A stretch of 64,000 bases of DNA, taken from positions 345,884 through 409,883 of the forward strand of contig NZ_RJAC01000006.1 in NCBI RefSeq assembly GCF_003999975.1. The letters run 5' to 3'. The notes under the pieces are model-generated. The model was not told the DNA's origin, searched no databases, and saw nothing but the letters and a program-made list of their open reading frames with translations. Below, one piece after another: positions 7,958 through 16,512 of this stretch. The first letter of the stretch is position 1, and each line of letters opens with the position of its first letter. A program made the translations under genes and the position numbers. Source of the stretch: Actinoplanes solisilvae. Lineage in GTDB: Bacteria > Actinomycetota > Actinomycetes > Mycobacteriales > Micromonosporaceae.

Positions 7958-8749
7958 ATGTCTCTTCCCGAGCCGGAACCGGTCCTGGCCGTGTCCGGAT
8001 TGACCAAGCGGTACGGACACCGCACCGCACTCGATGAGGTGTCCTTCGCGCTCACGCGTGGCGAGGTGCACGGGGTGCTAGGGCCGAACGGTTCGGGCAA
8101 GACCACCTGCCTCCACCTCGTCACCGGCCTGCTCGCCCCGGACGCGGGCGAGGTGCTGCTCAACGGAGTGCCGGTGCAGGACAAGAAGTCGCGCGACTTC
8201 CTAGGGATGGCCCCCGACGACCTGCCGATGCCAGCCTCGCTCACCGGCCAGGAGTATCTCGACTTTCACGATCGGCTGCGGGGCCGGGACGACTCGGTGA
8301 CCGCCGCCGACCTCGCGTGGGCCTTCGGCCTCGCCGAGGATCTCGGCCGGCAGATCGCCGAGTACTCGCACGGCATGAAGCGCAAGCTCCAGGTCATCGC
8401 GGCGGTCATGCACTTCCCTGACCTGCTGATCCTGGACGAGCCCTTCCGGGGGCTCGACCCGGACGCCGCCGTGACGCTGCGCAAGCTCATCACCTCGTAC
8501 GCCGGACACGGCGGGGCGGTCCTGATCGCGACGCACGACATGTTACGGGCGCAGCGGGACTGTGATCGCGTCACGATCCTGCACGCCGGCGCCGTGGTGG
8601 CCGAAGGCTCGCCGGCTCAGCTCCAGCACCGTTACTCCGTGGACACCCTGGAGGAGGCGTTCCTCGTGACCACCGGCCTGGAAGCACAACAAGCCGAACG
8701 GGCGCAAGTCCTTGACACCATGATGAAGGAAGGGTGGGAGCGGTCATGA
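7958..8749 (+). CDS. ABC transporter ATP-binding protein
   Basis: 263 residues with all nucleotide-binding motifs: Walker A GPNGSGKTT (about 35-43), a Q-loop-equivalent region, the ABC signature YSHGMKRKL (in place of LSGGQ), Walker B LLILDEPFRGLD and the H-loop ATHD. The EYSHGMKRKL type is usual for exporter/resistance ATPases of the CcmA/NatA group. Start 7958 is preferred because GGTGGAG lies 5-6 bases upstream; in-frame starts also exist at 7931 and 7934. It overlaps the next gene by ATGA. It presumably works with the membrane proteins at 8746 and 9003. Confidence 0.9.
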   Translation: MSLPEPEPVLAVSGLTKRYGHRTALDEVSFALTRGEVHGVLGPNGSGKTTCLHLVTGLLAPDAGEVLLNGVPVQDKKSRDFLGMAPDDLPMPASLTGQEYLDFHDRLRGRDDSVTAADLAWAFGLAEDLGRQIAEYSHGMKRKLQVIAAVMHFPDLLILDEPFRGLDPDAAVTLRKLITSYAGHGGAVLIATHDMLRAQRDCDRVTILHAGAVVAEGSPAQLQHRYSVDTLEEAFLVTTGLEAQQAERAQVLDTMMKEGWERS

Positions 8750-9006
8750 AGGCGGTAATGCTCGCCGTGGGCGGGGGAGTCACCGGGTTCCTCGCCGCCG
8801 TGCTGGTGGGCGCGGCAACATTCGGGCTCGGCCTCTACCAGGACGGCGTCTACTCCGTTCCGCTGCTCTGGGAAGGTGGCGTGCGGAAGGTCGAGGGCGG
8901 TTTCGAGTTCGTGGTCGCGCCCGACCTGCTGGGAAACCTGGGACTGGTGCTGTGCGGCGGCCTGGTGGGACTGCTCGTCGGACTGCGCCGGAAGGCCGCG
9001 GGATGA
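8746..9006 (+). CDS. Small two-TM membrane protein of the ABC operon
   Basis: 86 residues with two hydrophobic segments (about 3-28 and 64-80) joined by a loop (DGVYSVPLLWEGGVRKVEGG) likely exposed on one face. It starts and ends in 4-base ATGA overlaps with its neighbours, indicating translational coupling and a function in the same complex. No known family was recognised. It may be an accessory subunit of the exporter. Confidence 0.7.
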   Translation: MKAVMLAVGGGVTGFLAAVLVGAATFGLGLYQDGVYSVPLLWEGGVRKVEGGFEFVVAPDLLGNLGLVLCGGLVGLLVGLRRKAAG

Positions 9007-10535
9007 GGCTGCTGCGGGAGGCGCCGGCCGCGGCGGATCCGAGCCGGGCCACGTCGCGGGTGACCGGTGCCACCCACCCGCGTTCCCGGCCGGGCGGCCT
9101 GCGTCGCTCGGCCTCGGTCCTGGGCAGCATCGCGGCCGTCGCGGGCCGGCTCTGGGTTCGCGACACGACCCGTTCTCTCGGCGTCTCCCGGGCTACGGTC
9201 GCCCTGTTCGGGCTGGCGGCGTTCGCCGTGATGGTGGCCGGAAGTCTCCTACTCACCACGGTCCTGCCGGCGCTGCCGACGAAGGATCTGTCGCCGGAGG
9301 GGCTCGCCCGGATCCGCACCCTGGCCGCTTCTCTGGTCTGGGCCCTCGGCAGCCTGGTGACGATCTTCTTCCAGATGCTCGCCCCCCGCCGCACGTCGCT
9401 CAGCAACGTGCTCGGGTTGCTCCCGGTCAGCCGTCGGCTGACCGCAGTCGCGATGCAGCTTCCGATACTCGGGGTGTCGTTCGTGGCGGTGGCCTCGCTC
9501 GCCGCGCCGACCGTGACCATGCTGGCGGACGCGTCCCGCGGTGGCCTCGCGGCGGCGATCCCGGCCGCCCTGCTGCTGGTGCTCGGTCAGCTCCCGCTGA
9601 CGGTCCTCCTGTTCAACTTCGTCGTGCCGCAGGTGCAACGGCTGCGCGTACCGCAACATCATGCCCTGGCCGCAGGCGGTTTCACCGGCGTGGCGGTCGC
9701 CGTCGCCGCCCCGGCGCTGGAACTGCGTGGCGACGGTACGGCCTGGCTGCCACACCGCCTTCTTGCCGCCGCGGCGGACGGCGGGATCGCTTCCGGCGGG
9801 CACCTCCTCCTCTGGTGCGTGTTCGGCCTGACGTTGTTCGTGCTGCTGGTCGGACGGCTTCCGGCGGACCCTGATCCAGCGCCGTCCCGGCTGTTCGCCG
9901 GGTACCGCGTCCCGGGTAGCCGTCCGGCGGCCCAGGCCTGGTACGAGTTGGTCATGCTGGTCCGCGCGCCGCAGTATCTCGCCGTCGTGGTCTTCACCGG
10001 TACGGTGTTCGCCGCGGTCCTGGTTGCCTGGCTGGCGACCCGGTCGTCGTTCCTGCCCGCTCTGGCGGTTCCGCTCTTACTGCCGTTCTTCATGGCCGCG
10101 GTGCAGTCGTACGGGCATACCCGGGCGACCCACTGGCTGAGCATGCATCTGCTGGCCCGTCCGGCCGCCTGGGCGAGGCCGAAGGCGACCGTCTGCCTCG
10201 CCGTGGCCGCTCTCCTCGCGCTGCCGGGCGCCGGGCTCGCGGCCTCCTCGCAACTGATCGGCTGGGCCGAGGTGCCGTTGCTGTTCGTGCAGGCACTGCC
10301 CGCCTGGTCCGCTGCGATGGTCGCGGGACTGCTCGTCCCGTACAGCACGGAACAACCGCTCAGCGTCGGGCTGTCGGTGGGGCTCGCCGGCATCGTCTAC
10401 CTCGGCGGGCTCTGGACCGTCGGCCGGCTGCTGCCCGAGATGGCCGTCCTCGGGCAGGTAGGCCTGGCGGCGCTCTGCCTGTCGGCGTACTTCCTGATGG
10501 CGCGCCTGACCCGGCCACAGATCGCGCATGTCTAG
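9003..10535 (+). CDS. ABC transporter membrane protein (multi-spanning permease)
   Basis: 510 residues with about 11-12 hydrophobic segments spread from residue 60 to the end, and a positively charged N-terminus. No signature of sugar or amino acid importers (EAA loop) is present, which fits an ABC-2-type exporter permease of double size. The start ATG overlaps the stop of the previous gene and its own end overlaps the M50 gene by 8 bases. The assignment rests on topology and operon position rather than a recognisable domain. Confidence 0.7.
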   Translation: MRLLREAPAAADPSRATSRVTGATHPRSRPGGLRRSASVLGSIAAVAGRLWVRDTTRSLGVSRATVALFGLAAFAVMVAGSLLLTTVLPALPTKDLSPEGLARIRTLAASLVWALGSLVTIFFQMLAPRRTSLSNVLGLLPVSRRLTAVAMQLPILGVSFVAVASLAAPTVTMLADASRGGLAAAIPAALLLVLGQLPLTVLLFNFVVPQVQRLRVPQHHALAAGGFTGVAVAVAAPALELRGDGTAWLPHRLLAAAADGGIASGGHLLLWCVFGLTLFVLLVGRLPADPDPAPSRLFAGYRVPGSRPAAQAWYELVMLVRAPQYLAVVVFTGTVFAAVLVAWLATRSSFLPALAVPLLLPFFMAAVQSYGHTRATHWLSMHLLARPAAWARPKATVCLAVAALLALPGAGLAASSQLIGWAEVPLLFVQALPAWSAAMVAGLLVPYSTEQPLSVGLSVGLAGIVYLGGLWTVGRLLPEMAVLGQVGLAALCLSAYFLMARLTRPQIAHV

Positions 10536-11163
10536 GCTGCCCGAGTTCTCCCGGCCGGTGACCGGCGGACGGCGGGGCACCGGGCGGCCTCGGAGCAGGA
10601 CCGCGCTGTTGCCCCGATCCGGCCCACGGGCAGTCCTTGTGGTCGGGCGTGAGATGGCGCTTTACTTCTTGCCGCTCCTCGGGCCCGCGTCGGCGCTCAC
10701 CCTCGTGTCGGTGCTCGCCGGATGGACCCTCGCGACCGTCCTGGCCGGCTCGGTCCTGCTGATCTGGGCCGGCCTCGTCGTACACGAGGCCGGGCACGTG
10801 CTGGCGCTGCGCCTGCTGGCGCCGACGGCACGATATGCGGACGTCATTCCGGACACGCCGGACGCCCCTGTTCCCGCGAACATCGTGGTGGACAGTCGCG
10901 GCGCCGGCGTACATCGGCCCCCACTGCGACAGCGCTGGCGGGAGGCGCTCGTGATACTCGCCGGGCCGTTGTTCCCGGCGGTCGTCTGGGCGGCGGTGAT
11001 CGCCGCAATCCAGTTGTCCGGCGGCGCCGTCCCGATCGCCGCCATGATCTGGACCGGCGTCGTGGCCTGGTCACATCCCGCGTCGCTGCTGATCCCCGTC
11101 GGGGACGCCTGGAGCCTTGTCCGCCTCTGGCGGGCGGGCGCACCCGCAACGCAGCGGGTCTGA
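10528..11163 (+). CDS. Membrane zinc metalloprotease, M50 type (HEAGH)
   Basis: 211 residues. VVHEAGHVLALRLL (HEAGH at 86-90) is the zinc-binding helix of site-2/M50 proteases and sits inside or at the edge of a hydrophobic segment. A second hydrophobic block near the C-terminus contains LLIPVGD with Asp193, the position expected for the third zinc ligand. About four transmembrane segments are visible. Gene composition recalls the yydFGHIJ epipeptide locus of Bacillus, where an M50-type YydH accompanies an ABC exporter. No radical SAM gene is present here. A GACCGG/CCGGTC 6-bp hairpin follows the stop (11164-11181). Confidence 0.75.
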   Translation: MSRLPEFSRPVTGGRRGTGRPRSRTALLPRSGPRAVLVVGREMALYFLPLLGPASALTLVSVLAGWTLATVLAGSVLLIWAGLVVHEAGHVLALRLLAPTARYADVIPDTPDAPVPANIVVDSRGAGVHRPPLRQRWREALVILAGPLFPAVVWAAVIAAIQLSGGAVPIAAMIWTGVVAWSHPASLLIPVGDAWSLVRLWRAGAPATQRV

Positions 11164-11247
11164 GACCGGTCCCAGCCGGTCACAGTACGCCGAGCCTGGA
11201 GCCGTGCCGGGTAGCAGCGCCCGTCCGATACAAATGGATGGGTGTTG

Positions 11248-14058
11248 ATGAGCTTCGAACTTCTTGGTCCGCTGCTGGTCTACCGCGAGGGCCGGCCGAT
11301 ACCGTTGGGTTCGGTGAAGCAGCGTCTGTTGATGGCGGCCCTGCTGTTGCGGCCGAATGAGATAGTCCGCAACGACGAGTTGGCCGCGGTCCTGTGGGCC
11401 GACGACTCGCCCCGGTCGGCGGCGGCGAACCTGCGTACCTATGTGCGGGGGTTGCGGCAGTCGTTGGGCGGTGGCGAGTCGTGGGAGGGGATTTCCGCCG
11501 CGGCCGGCGGCTACCGGCTGCGGGTGGGGCCGGACGAGCGGGATCTGGACCGGTTCGACGCGGCTGCCGCCCAGGGGCGGGACGCGCTGGCCGCCGGCGA
11601 CGCGGCACAGGCCGCGAACAGGTTCGCAGCTGCCCTCGGCATGTGGCGTGGGGCGCCGCTGTCCGATCTGCCGTTGCCTCCCCTGCTGGCCCGGCGGGCC
11701 GGGCAGGTGGAGGAGCGGCGATTGGTCGCCGAGGAGGACTACGCCGAGGCGATGTTGGCGCTCGGCTCGGCGGCCGAGGTGGTCCAACGGTTGCGTACGC
11801 TTCTCGACCGGCATCCGCTGCGGCAACGGGCTTGGGGTCAGCTGATGCTCGGCCTGTATCGCACGGGCGACGTGTCCGGCGCATTGGACGCCTTCCGGCA
11901 GGCCCGGCAGATGCTGGCCGAACACACCGGTCTGGACCCGACGCCGCATCTGACGCAGTTGCACAACGACATCCTGCACCACCGCCCGAGCCTGGCCGAG
12001 GGATCGGCGAGTGGGCCGCGCGAACCAGTACGCGACGCCGCACTGCCGGACCCAATCGGTGGGCGTCCCGAGCAACTGCCGCTCGCGGTGCCGGGATTCG
12101 TCGGCCGCAGCGCCGAACTCGCCGGCCTTGACGCCCTCCTTGACGACGGGACGCAACGGCCGACCACGGTGGTCATCTCCGCGGTGTCCGGCATGGCCGG
12201 GGTCGGCAAGACCGCGTTGGCGCTGCACTGGGCGCACCGGGTGGCCGGGCATTTCCCGGACGGCCGGCTCTACGCGAACCTTCGCGGCTACGACGAAGCT
12301 GACCTGGTCTCCCCGGCCGACGCTCTCCTCGGCTTCCTCGAGGTGCTCGGCGTGCCGCACGCCCGGATTCCGTCCAGCATGGAGGCCCGGACCGGGCTCT
12401 ACCGCGGCCTGCTGGCCTCCCTCCGGATGCTCGTGGTGCTCGACAACGCCCGCGACGCCGCCCAGGTACGCCCCCTGTTGCCCGGTGCCGGCCGGTGCGT
12501 GGTCGTGGTGACCAGCCGCGATCGGCTCAGTGGCCTGGTGGCGGCGGAAGGCGCCGTGCCCCTGACGCTGGACGTGCTCACCCAGGACGAGTCGATGAGC
12601 CTGTTGGCCGGTCGGCTCGGCTCGCACCGGCTCGTCGCCGAGCCGGCCGCGGTCGCCGGCATCATCGACGCTACCGGCCGTCTTCCGCTCGCCCTGTCGA
12701 TGGTGGCGGCCCGCATCGCCACGCACCCCTCGTTCCCCCTCGACGCCTTCGCCGCCGAGCTGCACGCGGACGAGGGGAGACTGGACGTACTGTCCAACGG
12801 GGACGCCCGACGCGTCTTCTCATGGTCATACCTGGCTCTGAGCCAGGATTCAGCTCGACTGTTCAGATTGCTGGGGCTGCATCCCGGCCCCGACCTGACC
12901 GCCGACACCGCCGCCGCAGTCGCCGGAGTGTCCGTACCGGCTGTCGTGCCGCCGCTGCGTGAGCTGACCCGGCATCACCTGTTGACCGAATACGTGCCGG
13001 GCCGGTACGCCTTCCACGATCTCCTCCGAGGCTATGCGGCCGAGCTGGCCGAATCGTCAGAACACGCCGATGAGCGGGTGGCTGCCCGGCACCGGCTCTA
13101 CGACCATTACCTGCACGGCGCCTATCCCGCCGCCCTGCTGCTCCAGCCGCAATGGCCGCCCATCGAACCGGTGTCACCGCTGCCGACCCATGTGGGCCGG
13201 CCACCGACCGATCACGACACCGCGCTCGCCTGGTTCACGGCCGAGCAGCACGTGCTGCTCCGGCTGATTCCCCAAGCCGCCGAGACAGGATTCGAGGCGT
13301 ACGCCTGGCAGATTGCCTGGACATTGAACACCTTCCTCGCGCCGCGAGGTCTATGGCAGGAGCAACTCGCCACCCAGCAGGTCGCGCTCGAGGCCGCGGA
13401 GAAGATCGACGACATCGCCGGGCAGGCCGTCACCAACCGGCTGCTGGCCCGTGCGTTCACCCGGCTCGGCCGGCACGACACCGCCGAGCATCGGCTGAGG
13501 CGTGCCCTCCAGCTGCACGAACGCCTCGGCGATCCGACCGGCCAGGCGCAGACCCTGCACAACTATTGCGAGCTCTGCTACCTGGACGGACGGTTCGACG
13601 AGGCACTCGCGCACGGCCGCGAAGCGCTGCGACTCTACCGGCTGGCCGGCAACGAATCCGGGGAAGCCCGGACGCTGAACGCGATCGGCTGGTTGCACGC
13701 CAGCACGGGCGACTATGCCCAGGCCATCGCGAGCTGCACCGAGGCACTCGGCCATCAGCAACGCAGCGGCGACCGCAACGGTCAGGCGGCGACGCTGGAC
13801 AGTCTCGGCTTCGCGTACGACCGCCTTGGCGACCACGGCCGGGCGCTGAGCTGCTACGAACAGGCGATTCAGCTGTTCCGCGACTCCGCGGATCGCTACC
13901 ACGAGGCGGAAACACTGATCCGGCTGGGCGAAACGCGAGAAGCCATGGCGGACTGGCCCGGTGCGGCATCCGCATGGCAGCGAGCGGCGCAGATCTACGA
14001 GGAACTGGACGACCAGGCAGCCGAGGACGCTCGCCGCCGTCTCGAACGGCTGCCCTGA
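11248..14058 (+). CDS. SARP/AfsR-type regulator (BTAD + NB-ARC + TPR)
   Basis: A 936-residue regulator. Residues 1-95 are an OmpR-like winged helix typical of SARPs (LGPLLVYREGRPIPLGSVKQ..). Residues about 95-245 are the bacterial transcriptional activation domain (DRFDAAAAQGRDALAAGD). About 300-560 is an NB-ARC STAND ATPase with P-loop GMAGVGKTAL and LRMLVVLDNA. About 700-930 is a TPR array (GEARTLNAIGWLHASTGDYA..). AfsR-class proteins integrate signals to switch on secondary metabolism or exported-product genes. It lies 84 bases after the M50 gene on the same strand and may control the cluster with the LuxR protein. The alternative start GTG 11242 is possible. Confidence 0.88.
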   Translation: MSFELLGPLLVYREGRPIPLGSVKQRLLMAALLLRPNEIVRNDELAAVLWADDSPRSAAANLRTYVRGLRQSLGGGESWEGISAAAGGYRLRVGPDERDLDRFDAAAAQGRDALAAGDAAQAANRFAAALGMWRGAPLSDLPLPPLLARRAGQVEERRLVAEEDYAEAMLALGSAAEVVQRLRTLLDRHPLRQRAWGQLMLGLYRTGDVSGALDAFRQARQMLAEHTGLDPTPHLTQLHNDILHHRPSLAEGSASGPREPVRDAALPDPIGGRPEQLPLAVPGFVGRSAELAGLDALLDDGTQRPTTVVISAVSGMAGVGKTALALHWAHRVAGHFPDGRLYANLRGYDEADLVSPADALLGFLEVLGVPHARIPSSMEARTGLYRGLLASLRMLVVLDNARDAAQVRPLLPGAGRCVVVVTSRDRLSGLVAAEGAVPLTLDVLTQDESMSLLAGRLGSHRLVAEPAAVAGIIDATGRLPLALSMVAARIATHPSFPLDAFAAELHADEGRLDVLSNGDARRVFSWSYLALSQDSARLFRLLGLHPGPDLTADTAAAVAGVSVPAVVPPLRELTRHHLLTEYVPGRYAFHDLLRGYAAELAESSEHADERVAARHRLYDHYLHGAYPAALLLQPQWPPIEPVSPLPTHVGRPPTDHDTALAWFTAEQHVLLRLIPQAAETGFEAYAWQIAWTLNTFLAPRGLWQEQLATQQVALEAAEKIDDIAGQAVTNRLLARAFTRLGRHDTAEHRLRRALQLHERLGDPTGQAQTLHNYCELCYLDGRFDEALAHGREALRLYRLAGNESGEARTLNAIGWLHASTGDYAQAIASCTEALGHQQRSGDRNGQAATLDSLGFAYDRLGDHGRALSCYEQAIQLFRDSADRYHEAETLIRLGETREAMADWPGAASAWQRAAQIYEELDDQAAEDARRRLERLP

Positions 14059-14351
14059 GTCGAGTTCCGGCCTGGAGCGGCGGCGCACGGCGAGGGGGTG
14101 CGGACTGCGGGTTCGCTCGCATGGTCGTCAACCTGGCCGACGTGCGCGCCGTGTTCCGCACCCGAATGTGACGAAGGCAATCCGGCCGACGCGCGGATCC
14201 GACGAGAGTGCGTCGACCAAGCCGGACATCTATTCGGACTGCGCTTGGTCGTTCGGGCTCGCTTTGGAGCCGTACCAGCAGCCGGGCGATCGCAGCCCCT
14301 TGCCTGACCAGGCGGGCAAACAGCATCCCTTCAGCTGAGTGATCGTCGACG
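14059..14351. other. Convergent intergenic region
   Basis: 293 bases between the ends of the SARP gene and the TetR gene. No gene, RNA or strong terminator hairpin was recognised. Confidence 0.4.
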
Positions 14352-15017
14352 TCAATTCGTCGAGGGTTGCGTGGGGTCGCCGTCCGGCGTCGGCGACCAT
14401 GGTTTGCGGGCGGGCGGGATGCCGATCGCCGGCAGGATCGCCTGATCGACGATCGCGGCGAGCTTCTCGTCATCCGGCAACTCGTCGGTGTCCGTGACGT
14501 GCTTGAACACCAGGGCCTCCCCGATGTCGCGCACCACCGGCGTTATCAGGTCAGGGTCGATCTGTCCCTGCGCGGCGTAATGGCGGAGCACCGTGTAGGT
14601 GAAGGTGCCGCCACGGGCGTCGAAGACGCGGTCGTACAGCGCCTCGACCAGGTCCGGATGGCGTTGCCGTTCGGCCATGACGGCCATGACGGCAATCCCG
14701 GCCGGTGCGACCATCCAACCGACGAGCTGCTCCAGCGCTTGGATCAAGTCGCCGCGCAGGTCGTCGGCGCCCGGCGACGGCAGCTCCTGGGGATGCGCCT
14801 CGTACAGCGCGTCCAGCAACAGCTCTCGCGGCGACGGCCAGCGCCGGTACAACGACGTTTTGGCGGTCGCCGCGCGCTTGGCTATGCCCTCCATGGTGAG
14901 CCCGCCGACCCCCAGCTCGGCCACCTCGGCGAGCACTGCGGCGTAGACGGCCTGGACCAGGTCGTCTCCCCGTCGCCGCGAGCGTCGCGGTGTCAGAACC
15001 TGTGGCTTCTCGTCCAA
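14352..15017 (-). CDS. TetR/AcrR-family repressor
   Basis: 221 residues. The N-terminal HTH (about 20-65: AVLAEVAELGVGGLTMEGIA, then TAKTSLYRRWPSPRELLLDA) is a canonical TetR DNA-binding domain. The C-terminal part resembles TetR_C ligand-binding domains. The start is TTG at 15017 with GGAG 7 bases upstream. It is divergent from a DUF418 membrane protein, with two identical 14-bp sites between them. It therefore probably represses both itself and the neighbour until an unknown ligand binds. Confidence 0.88.
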   Translation of the reverse strand: MDEKPQVLTPRRSRRRGDDLVQAVYAAVLAEVAELGVGGLTMEGIAKRAATAKTSLYRRWPSPRELLLDALYEAHPQELPSPGADDLRGDLIQALEQLVGWMVAPAGIAVMAVMAERQRHPDLVEALYDRVFDARGGTFTYTVLRHYAAQGQIDPDLITPVVRDIGEALVFKHVTDTDELPDDEKLAAIVDQAILPAIGIPPARKPWSPTPDGDPTQPSTN

Positions 15018-15036
15018 GACCGCTCCACTCTAAGAA

Positions 15037-15083
15037 ACGCTTGCGTAGCTTAGGTTCGCAAGGTTAGATACGCTTGCGTAGCT
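15037..15083. promoter_or_regulatory. Paired TetR operator candidates
   Basis: ACGCTTGCGTAGCT occurs at 15037-15050 and again at 15070-15083, exactly 33 bp apart (about three helical turns). Each copy contains the dyad ACGC-tt-GCGT. The pair sits between the divergent TetR and DUF418 genes, the usual operator position. Confidence 0.75.
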
Positions 15084-15149
15084 AATCGACCGGTGTGCCG
15101 CCGGGCCTCAGGCCATTCTGCCGCGCCTCAATCAAGGTCCAACTCCGAA

Positions 15150-16376
15150 ATGGGGTGTCAGGTGTCCAAACTTGTCAACGAGCCCGCCGCCGGTCCGCTC
15201 GGCACCGCCGTCAGCCTGCCCGCCAGATCGCTCGCCTCCGACCTTGCCCGCGGGGCGATGCTGCTGCTCATCGCGTTGGCCCACGCACACATGTACCTCT
15301 ACGGCCACCCCACCGGCTTTCGCGGCTACGACCTGACCGGCGACCCGATCGACCGCGTCGTCGCCGCCCTTCAGGTGCTGATGGTCGACGCCCGCGCGCT
15401 GCCGATGTTCGCCGCGCTCTTCGGCTACGGACTGGTCCAGCTAGCCAACAGGCAACTCGCGGCCGGAGCCGGATGGCCGGACGTACGGCGCCTATTGCGC
15501 CGCCGCAGCCGCTGGCTGATCGCGTTCGGTTTCGCCCACGCGCTGCTGTTGTTCTTCGGCGACATCCTGGCCACCTACGGGCTGCTGGCGCTGATCCTCG
15601 CAGGCATGGTGCGGGCCCGCGACCGGGTGCTGCTCTGGGTAGCCGGCTTGTGGATCCTGGTGTTCGCCGCGATTGCCATGGTGCCGGCCTGGGCCCTCAT
15701 CGCTGAGGGGTCGCCGCCGCTGCCCACCAGCGTCGAGTCACCGATCGAGGCGGTCGGCCAGCGGTTGGCAGTCTGGGCCGGACTCGGACCGATGCTGGCC
15801 CTCGACATCGTTACCCCGTTCCTGCTCGGTATCTGGGCGGCCCGGCGCCGGCTACTCGACGAACCGGGCCGGCATCGAGTCCTGCTGGCACGGGTCGCAA
15901 CGGCCGGAATCGCCATCACGATCCTCGGCGGTACCCCGCTGGCACTGATCGACTCACGGCTCTGGACGGATTGGACGACGGGTACCGCAGTGCTGGCATA
16001 TGCGGTGCACAGCGTGACCGGCATCGCCGGCGGGCTCGCCTACGCCGCATTGGCCGGCCTCGTCGCGCACCGCGTCGCCGACGCGCCAGGACGGGTGACC
16101 ACCGCGCTCGCCGCCTGCGGGCAGCGGTCGCTCACCTGCTATCTGCTCCAATCCGTCGCATTCGTGGCGCTCTTCGCACCGTTCACCCTTGGACTGGGCG
16201 GGCGGCTCGGCGACGCCGGAGCATCAGCGCTGGCAATCGGCACCTGGCTGACAACCGTGCTGCTGGCCGAGCAGATGCGCCGGGTTGGATGGCGCGGACC
16301 GGCCGAGCAACTGCTTCGTCGGCTGACGTACACCGCTCGTCGAACCACCCCGCTGCGCGAGCCGAGCATCCGGTAG
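15150..16376 (+). CDS. DUF418-family membrane protein (YeiB-like)
   Basis: About 408 residues and about 9-10 transmembrane segments. Sequences such as DLARGAMLLLIALAHAHMYL near the start, FAALFGYGLVQL and the C-terminal LAACGQRSLTCYLLQSVAFV match the DUF418/YeiB group. These are integral membrane proteins of unknown transport or acyl-transfer function, often regulated by an adjacent TetR. Start choice is uncertain: ATG 15150 is given, but GTG 15162 has the better spaced GGGG. Divergent from the TetR gene and probably its main target. Confidence 0.8.
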   Translation: MGCQVSKLVNEPAAGPLGTAVSLPARSLASDLARGAMLLLIALAHAHMYLYGHPTGFRGYDLTGDPIDRVVAALQVLMVDARALPMFAALFGYGLVQLANRQLAAGAGWPDVRRLLRRRSRWLIAFGFAHALLLFFGDILATYGLLALILAGMVRARDRVLLWVAGLWILVFAAIAMVPAWALIAEGSPPLPTSVESPIEAVGQRLAVWAGLGPMLALDIVTPFLLGIWAARRRLLDEPGRHRVLLARVATAGIAITILGGTPLALIDSRLWTDWTTGTAVLAYAVHSVTGIAGGLAYAALAGLVAHRVADAPGRVTTALAACGQRSLTCYLLQSVAFVALFAPFTLGLGGRLGDAGASALAIGTWLTTVLLAEQMRRVGWRGPAEQLLRRLTYTARRTTPLREPSIR

Positions 16377-16431
16377 ACCACCACCCGCAAACGCCGCGCA
16401 ACCGGTTCCGCTCGCACAGCCCGATCCGCAA

Positions 16432-16463
16432 GCCACCTCGGCGCGCCGCGTGGCCGAGGTGGC
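16432..16463. terminator. Hairpin between convergent genes
   Basis: The 11-bp perfect stem GCCACCTCGGC/GCCGAGGTGGC (16432-16442 with 16453-16463) lies between the ends of the DUF418 and glycosidase genes. There is no T-tract, as is common for actinobacterial bidirectional terminators. Confidence 0.6.
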
Positions 16464-16512
16464 CGCGGACGCCCTCGAACGGAGCAGCGGCCAGGACAGC
16501 CGCTGGATCAGG

